From Bacteroidota bacterium (GTDB lineage Bacteria > Chlamydiota > Chlamydiia > Chlamydiales > FEN-1388): DNA of 64,000 bases. The notes under the pieces were generated by a model, which had not been told where the DNA came from, did not search any database, and saw only the letters and a program-made list of their open reading frames with translations. Position numbers and translations under genes: made by a program. The stretch spans positions 83,917-147,916 of the forward strand of contig JABDGV010000004.1 of NCBI GenBank assembly GCA_013285825.1, read 5' to 3'. This document shows positions 59,825-64,000 of this stretch, piece by piece (position 1 is the stretch's first letter; each line of letters opens with the position of its first letter).

Positions 59825-60497
59825 CCTGTTTTCCTATCAAGCAATTGCAAATATAAATGGCTGCGTTTTTAGGGATATCCTCTATTTTTGCTTTGACCGC
59901 TTTTGTCTTCATCCGAGCTTCTTTAATGATGTTTTTCAGTTGAATCCCAAACAGGTAGGGAAGCTCGGGATCGGGATAATAGAGTGTATCGCCCTCAATC
60001 CAAAAGATATTTGCCCGTGATGTTTCCAAAATATAGCCCTTATCATCGGTCGTTATGCAGTCATAAAAACCTCTCTTCTCAGCAAACCGTTTAAGCCAAA
60101 GTCGATCGAGGTAGGAGATGGTTTTTAATCTCGCTAGCGGCATGAGTACCGGTTCTGGATAGACGCATAAACGTGGAGATTCCGGAGGCAGTGGACACTC
60201 TGAAATCTGAACGAGTGGTTCCATATCACGAAGGGCGATGATTTTGACTTTTGCAACGTCAAACGGAGATTGAATATTTCTTAGTGGTTCTATATCGACG
60301 GAAAATCCCAAAACAGCAGCATGAGCTTGGAGCCTCTCCAAATGGTCGCTCAAATACTCAATCTGACCATCTATAAATTTGGCTGTGGTAAAAACGCCTT
60401 CGCCGAAAAATAAAGGACTATCTGTCGCCAAAGACTCTAAGTATTGGCTCTGCTTTGAGCTTGGTCTCTTTCCATTCACTTGCAAGTTCTGAGCCAT
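59805..60497 (-). CDS. pabC: Class IV aminotransferase, PabC-like
   Basis: PLP enzyme of fold type IV. Start at ATG 60497 because GGAGG lies eight bases upstream. Features: FFGEGVFTTAKF near the start, SYLDRLWLKRFAEKRGFYD with the candidate PLP-lysine, and ILETSRANIFW. Adjacent to pabB and overlapping it, so the most likely role is 4-amino-4-deoxychorismate lyase, producing p-aminobenzoate. Branched-chain or D-amino-acid aminotransferases share the fold, hence the caution. Overlap with pabB is 80 bases. Confidence 0.75.
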   Translation of the reverse strand: MAQNLQVNGKRPSSKQSQYLESLATDSPLFFGEGVFTTAKFIDGQIEYLSDHLERLQAHAAVLGFSVDIEPLRNIQSPFDVAKVKIIALRDMEPLVQISECPLPPESPRLCVYPEPVLMPLARLKTISYLDRLWLKRFAEKRGFYDCITTDDKGYILETSRANIFWIEGDTLYYPDPELPYLFGIQLKNIIKEARMKTKAVKAKIEDIPKNAAIYICNCLIGKQATKIVP

Positions 60498-61587
60498 ACA
60501 CAATTCCTCCTCCGACCGGATAGACTATCTTCTTGAGCTCTTTATCAACAATTGCTGTCCGAATCGACATATTCCAGTGCCACATATCCTTATTCCAAAA
60601 TCCTGCACATCCCGTGTAGGGGCCCCTTTGCCGCTGTTCGATCTCATAGATGCGCTGACAGGCGCGCGCTTTCGGGCAGCCGGAGATTGATCCGCCAGGA
60701 AATACTTGCTTCAATGCTTGGAGCGGGTGGTGATACTCCTGCGAGAGCTTGCCCGTAATAATCGAAAACCTCTGGAGAAGCGATCCATACGCTTGAATAG
60801 TGAAGGGCTCTTGAAGCACAACGCTGCCCGCTTCGCAAATGGTACAGAGATCGTTTCTCATGAGATCGGTGATCATCGAAAGCTCTGCACGCTCTTTTTC
60901 CGAGCTATTCAACGCCTCTCTATTCTCTTTTTGCTCTTGAGGAGTCTTGCCAAGAGGCCGTGTTCCCTTCATGGGACGCGTCTCAACGATTCCATTATTG
61001 TTGCGGATGAAGAGTTCCGGCGAGATGGAGGCCAAAGCAAATTGGGGATGGTCGATAAAAAAGCCAAACGGCCCCTTTGCTGTTGCATACAGCGTATCCA
61101 AAATACTCCTTGGGTCGGCCTCGCTCTTGAACAGATACTCATAGGTTAAGTTTATCTGATAGATATCGCCATCGAGAATGTAGTTTTGGATGGTGTTGAA
61201 GGAGGATTCGTAAAGATCAAAGGGGAGCGTTGTACTTCCAACATGCTCCATCCCGGTTGCATTCATTGCCTGGTAGTTTGTACTCGTTGCAACTGTCTCC
61301 GGCTGAAAGAGATAGGCTAAGGGAAGGTTGGTTGATTTCTTCTTGGGAAGTTGCAGGTTGAAGAGGGGAGCTGCAAGATCATAGGAGAGGTATCCGGCCC
61401 ATGTATCGCCCTCTTGAGTTTCCTCTATAAGCGCATCCCACCACTCGCCTTGCTTGAGCGCTATTTTTTTCTCATTAATATAGAGCGCATCTTCAAAGAG
61501 GAGAACACTCTTGATTGGCTTTGAAAAGGAGTAGATGGGAGATGCATGAGTTCCAAGGGCATCTCCGGTCCAGATATCTGCCTTCAA
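60418..61587 (-). CDS. pabB: Aminodeoxychorismate synthase component I
   Basis: Converts chorismate with ammonia into 4-amino-4-deoxychorismate for folate. At 389 residues it shows SPELFI, RPMKGTRPLG (the Lys-Gly-Thr stretch separating PabB from TrpE), MITDLMRNDL and PGGSISGCPKARA. The start is TTG at 61587, since the frame has a stop just upstream and no nearby ATG. Overlapped by pabC downstream; yebC ends four bases before its start. No pabA (glutaminase) is seen. It uses chorismate from the shikimate cluster. Confidence 0.9.
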   Translation of the reverse strand: MKADIWTGDALGTHASPIYSFSKPIKSVLLFEDALYINEKKIALKQGEWWDALIEETQEGDTWAGYLSYDLAAPLFNLQLPKKKSTNLPLAYLFQPETVATSTNYQAMNATGMEHVGSTTLPFDLYESSFNTIQNYILDGDIYQINLTYEYLFKSEADPRSILDTLYATAKGPFGFFIDHPQFALASISPELFIRNNNGIVETRPMKGTRPLGKTPQEQKENREALNSSEKERAELSMITDLMRNDLCTICEAGSVVLQEPFTIQAYGSLLQRFSIITGKLSQEYHHPLQALKQVFPGGSISGCPKARACQRIYEIEQRQRGPYTGCAGFWNKDMWHWNMSIRTAIVDKELKKIVYPVGGGIVYGSELASEWKETKLKAEPILRVFGDR

Positions 61588-61591
61588 AATA

Positions 61592-62311
61592 TTAGCTTAA
61601 CTGCATGTTGTGAAAGACCGCTTCAACGTCATCGAGCTCTTCAATCCATTCAACTAAAGCGTTGTTGGAATCGATATCGTGCTGAGAGCAGACAACTTCC
61701 GATTTTGGAACCCACTCAAGCGCTGCATGATCGATAACGACGCCCAAATTCTTTATAGCTTCTCTAACCTGGTCCAAAGCTTCAGGAGGAGTGAGAATGA
61801 CGAAGGTATCCTCTTCAGCAACAAAATCTTCAGCTCCAGCTCCGGATACAGCTAAGAAAAGCTCATCTTCTCTGGCATGTTCTTTTGAAACAGTGAGAAC
61901 CCCTTTTCGGTCGAAGTTAAAGGCAACGGATCCAGGTGTTGCCACATGGCCGCCCCGTTTGTTGGTTGCAACGCGAATTTCAGAAGAGATTCTATTTTTA
62001 TTGTCGGTCATGATATCGACGATGATCCCAATGCCTCCATGGCCATAAAGCTCATACTGTATCTCGTGGTACGCTTCTTGATCAGTCGATGAGGCTTTCT
62101 TGATCAGCTTGTCGATGTTGTCGTTGGGGAAGTTGACTTCCTTAGCTCGTCCAATTGCGATTTTAAGGCGCATATTGGCTTTTGGGTCTGGACCGCCATG
62201 CTTTACAGCGTTAATAATCTCTTTGGATGCGCGTGAAAAGAGCTTTCCTTTCTTGGCGTCAGCTTTTCCCTTTCGATGCTTGATGTTCGCCCACTTACTA
62301 TGACCAGCCAT
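61592..62311 (-). CDS. yebC: YebC/PmpR/TACO1-family protein
   Basis: 239 residues, a conserved translation or transcription-associated protein: MAGHSKWANIKHRKG at the start, DANRGGPDPKANxRL-type region (KHGGPDPKANMRLKIAI), YELYGHGGIGIIVDI and the acidic tail region. Homologue of CT457. It is the first gene of a run yebC-pabB-pabC on the minus strand, with only four bases to pabB, suggesting co-transcription. Homologues relieve ribosome stalling at proline stretches. Confidence 0.95.
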   Translation of the reverse strand: MAGHSKWANIKHRKGKADAKKGKLFSRASKEIINAVKHGGPDPKANMRLKIAIGRAKEVNFPNDNIDKLIKKASSTDQEAYHEIQYELYGHGGIGIIVDIMTDNKNRISSEIRVATNKRGGHVATPGSVAFNFDRKGVLTVSKEHAREDELFLAVSGAGAEDFVAEEDTFVILTPPEALDQVREAIKNLGVVIDHAALEWVPKSEVVCSQHDIDSNNALVEWIEELDDVEAVFHNMQLS

Positions 62312-62370
62312 AATTAGTCCTTAAATTATACGCAGCGTAGCTAAAAAGGTGGAATTTGACAAAGGCAACG

Positions 62371-62440
62371 CTCTGTCAGCCTGTTAAAAAATCGCACTCA
62401 TAGTAATCTATGAGTAAGATTTTTTAACAGGCTGACGGAG
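62371..62440. repeat. Long nested inverted repeat (cruciform-like)
   Basis: A 23-base arm at 62371-62393 pairs with 62418-62440 (one G-T pair) and the loop contains a second perfect palindrome, ACTCATAG-TAAT-CTATGAGT (62396-62415). It lies between the end of the YgjP-like gene and yebC. It may be a terminator, a small mobile element or a regulatory structure. Confidence 0.8.
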
Positions 62441-62452
62441 ATGGTGCCGAAG

Positions 62453-63163
62453 TCAAAACCATCTTTTTAGCTGCGATGGGTATAGTATATGCATATTACC
62501 ATGAAGCCATATTTCAGCTTCTTTTGCCAAAGGATATTGCTCTTCGATGGAATGAAATTTTTTGGTGTGGACGACAACTTTACCAAATCGGGTCACTTCA
62601 GCCGGGCAGATGGCATGCGCCATCTCATGATAGAGAACATATTCAACGACATACTGAGGAACTTTTGGGTTGTCGAGGAGTACATGGATTTTCACCATGC
62701 GCCTCATGTCGTAGTACAATCCCAGAGTGCTTTTCTTGGGCATTTTTCTCCGTTTTCTCGTCCCAAACCACGCTACATGCAGGTTTAATGGCGTATCGAA
62801 ATATTTGCTCTCAAGGTCATTATAGAGAGCTTGAAGGTCCCAATACACTCCTTGAGCACTTCCAACTTTCTTGCCTTGAGAGGATAAATCGATCCCGCAG
62901 ACAACCTCATGCACAAATCGCTTGAGGGGAACTGTCTTTGCACCTCTCTCTCCTTTGATATAGTCTGCTAGAGAGTGGATAACGGGCTCTGATGCTTGCA
63001 CAAACTCTTTATGGAGGTTGACTAAGACATGAGCCTCTTTGGGCCGTACCGAAACCATGGTTGATTGGTTCATGTGGAGCTTTAGCTGCACCTGCCGTCC
63101 TATGAGGGTGGCAAGACGCGCTTGAAGTTCGTCCGGTTTTTGTGTATTTGCTATGAGTTTCAT
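62453..63163 (-). CDS. YgjP/SprT-type zinc metalloprotein
   Basis: Zn-binding protease-like protein (236 aa from ATG 63163; a TTG at 63187 is an alternative start). The metal site is the HEMAH part of YHEMAHAICP, followed by HTKKFHSIEEQYPLA with further His residues, the pattern of YgjP-like (DUF45) metallopeptidases. The long N-terminal half is unlike the family core. Proteolysis is plausible, the target unknown. It precedes the nested inverted repeat and yebC. Confidence 0.78.
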   Translation of the reverse strand: MKLIANTQKPDELQARLATLIGRQVQLKLHMNQSTMVSVRPKEAHVLVNLHKEFVQASEPVIHSLADYIKGERGAKTVPLKRFVHEVVCGIDLSSQGKKVGSAQGVYWDLQALYNDLESKYFDTPLNLHVAWFGTRKRRKMPKKSTLGLYYDMRRMVKIHVLLDNPKVPQYVVEYVLYHEMAHAICPAEVTRFGKVVVHTKKFHSIEEQYPLAKEAEIWLHGNMHILYPSQLKRWF

Positions 63164-63317
63164 AATGCCCGTTAGAAATGAGAGCAAAATGCTAACAAAT
63201 ATAGGCTTGTAGGCTCAAGGAAATATATTTTCAGGTTAAACTAAATATTTAAATTTCCTCATAAACTCAAATTAAAGGTAGGATATCATTATAGTTTGCA
63301 TATGTGCTAAAATTTAA

Positions 63318-63396
63318 TTTTAACCACAGAGCTCACAGAGCACACTGAGAGGTTTTTTTTCTCTCTCTGTGTGTTCTGTGGTCTCTGTGGTTAAAA
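63318..63396. repeat. Imperfect inverted repeat of ACCACAGAG type
   Basis: The arms TTTTAACCACAGAG (63318-63331) and CTCTGTGGTTAAAA (63383-63396) pair perfectly, and inner CACAG/CTGTG and GAGAG/CTCTC also match around a T8 run. It sits in the gap between YgjP-like gene and the last gene. A similar ACCACAGAG element is dispersed in many bacteria; copy number here is unknown. Confidence 0.7.
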
Positions 63397-63450
63397 AATA
63401 TAAATTGAATTCAACCAAAGTGAGCACCAGGTGTCCAGGACTTGCCGACG

Positions 63451-64000
63451 ATGAAATACCAAATTGAAGATTCACTCCACGATCTCGTAACTCCCGATGG
63501 AAAGCTTGAGTCTTTCCATAGAATTTCTGATACCCGGCTTGAGGGCGTCGTCGTCATAGATAAAATATCTCCTTGGTTTCAAGGGTTTGAAATTCCCAAA
63601 GAATTACTCTACTTCAACGGCAAAAGCGTACTGGCTCAAGTAGGTGTAAACGTCCGTGGAGTAGAGATTAATTTAAATAAGGCAGAGCTCAATGCTCATG
63701 TGCGAGTTGAAATTGATGCTATTGGTCCGATCGGAAAAGAACTCTTAGGCCTTCTTCGAATGGGCGCTTTTGTTGGAAAGATTTTTGCAAAAGATGATAG
63801 GCGCTGTGTCAGAAACCCAGACTATATTACTCGCATGTTTGGCAGGTCTGATCGTTGGGGCAAGCCTCTGCTCTCGCTTGGCGCTATGCATGGAAGCGAT
63901 GCTTTGGTGCTCGATGTTGTCGATGGAAGAACCATTGCCTATCTCTCTCTCTTAAACGGCCGTGTTCGCTACGACTCCTCAATCTTTGGCTTTCTACTCA
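63451..64000 (+). CDS. Unrecognised protein, 5' part (window edge)
   Basis: An open frame from ATG 63451 to the window end (183 codons), beginning MKYQIEDSLHDLVTPDG. No family is recognised. It contains a beta-rich pattern (VVVIDKISPWFQGFEIP; LYFNGKSVLAQVGVNVRGVEI) and no signal peptide. In C. trachomatis the neighbour of yebC is tarp, but I see no similarity. The real C-terminus lies outside the window. Confidence 0.6.
   Translation, partial: MKYQIEDSLHDLVTPDGKLESFHRISDTRLEGVVVIDKISPWFQGFEIPKELLYFNGKSVLAQVGVNVRGVEINLNKAELNAHVRVEIDAIGPIGKELLGLLRMGAFVGKIFAKDDRRCVRNPDYITRMFGRSDRWGKPLLSLGAMHGSDALVLDVVDGRTIAYLSLLNGRVRYDSSIFGFLL

Overview
The window comes from a chlamydia-like bacterium (order Chlamydiales, one of the amoeba-associated "environmental" families rather than Chlamydia itself; I cannot tell which family from sequence alone). 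The evidence is conserved gene content and order: a fused aroDE inside a shikimate cluster, and a block gph / truA / lpxG / SWIB / prfB / GNAT / yebC that parallels CT464-CT457 of C. trachomatis. Base composition is moderate (slightly AT-rich), coding density is high, and many neighbouring genes overlap by a few to about 90 bases.

Layout. 1-394: 5' part of lepB (minus). 829-6522: a small exported protein, then the operon aroB-aroDE-aroA-aroK-aroC, whose end overlaps a convergent umuDC operon (6466-8096) with a palindromic element ahead of umuD. 8.3-19.3 kb: metabolic and envelope genes (YtcJ-type amidohydrolase, prolyl oligopeptidase, hemolysin-III-like protein, two tandem GMC oxidoreductases, GNAT, cupin lipoprotein, 3-hydroxyacid dehydrogenase, epimerase). 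19.3-39.6 kb: an accessory region rich in proteins whose families are normally cytosolic but which here carry Sec signals or membrane anchors: thioredoxin-reductase-like protein, two methyltransferases, nucleoside phosphorylase, LicD-like protein, SpoT-like HD protein, eukaryotic-type tyrosine phosphatase, two APH-fold kinases, kelch-like protein. It also has a GH18 chitinase without a signal peptide, a tetR-hydrolase pair with a perfect operator, and two tandem unknown soluble proteins. 39.7-44 kb: a membrane-anchored phosphoribosyltransferase-fold protein, a CPA1 Na+/H+ antiporter and a clear indoleamine 2,3-dioxygenase. 44.0-49.9 kb: a two-gene module (small membrane protein plus a 1525-residue nuclease-helicase with 13 helicase-associated repeats) bounded by imperfect direct repeats, followed by a PIN-like gene and tRNA-Leu(CAA). 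50.8-63.2 kb: a collagen-like/beta-helix protein and then the conserved chlamydial block, with a UDP-sugar pyrophosphorylase, an Inc-like small membrane protein, prfB with the RF2 autoregulatory frameshift, pabC/pabB, yebC and a YgjP/SprT-type metalloprotein. The window ends inside an unrecognised gene.

How the genes connect. The shikimate cluster makes chorismate; pabB/pabC can pull chorismate toward folate. Indoleamine 2,3-dioxygenase works in the opposite sense, destroying tryptophan. lpxG serves lipid A synthesis. The many exported enzymes, the chitinase and the tyrosine phosphatase look like tools for acting on a protist host or in the periplasm; that is inference from signals and families.

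The most unusual items are the bacterial indoleamine 2,3-dioxygenase, the nuclease-helicase module and its flanking repeats, the cluster of exported "cytosolic" enzymes (especially the paired APH-fold kinases and the SpoT-like protein), and the signal-less chitinase with duplicated N-terminal modules.
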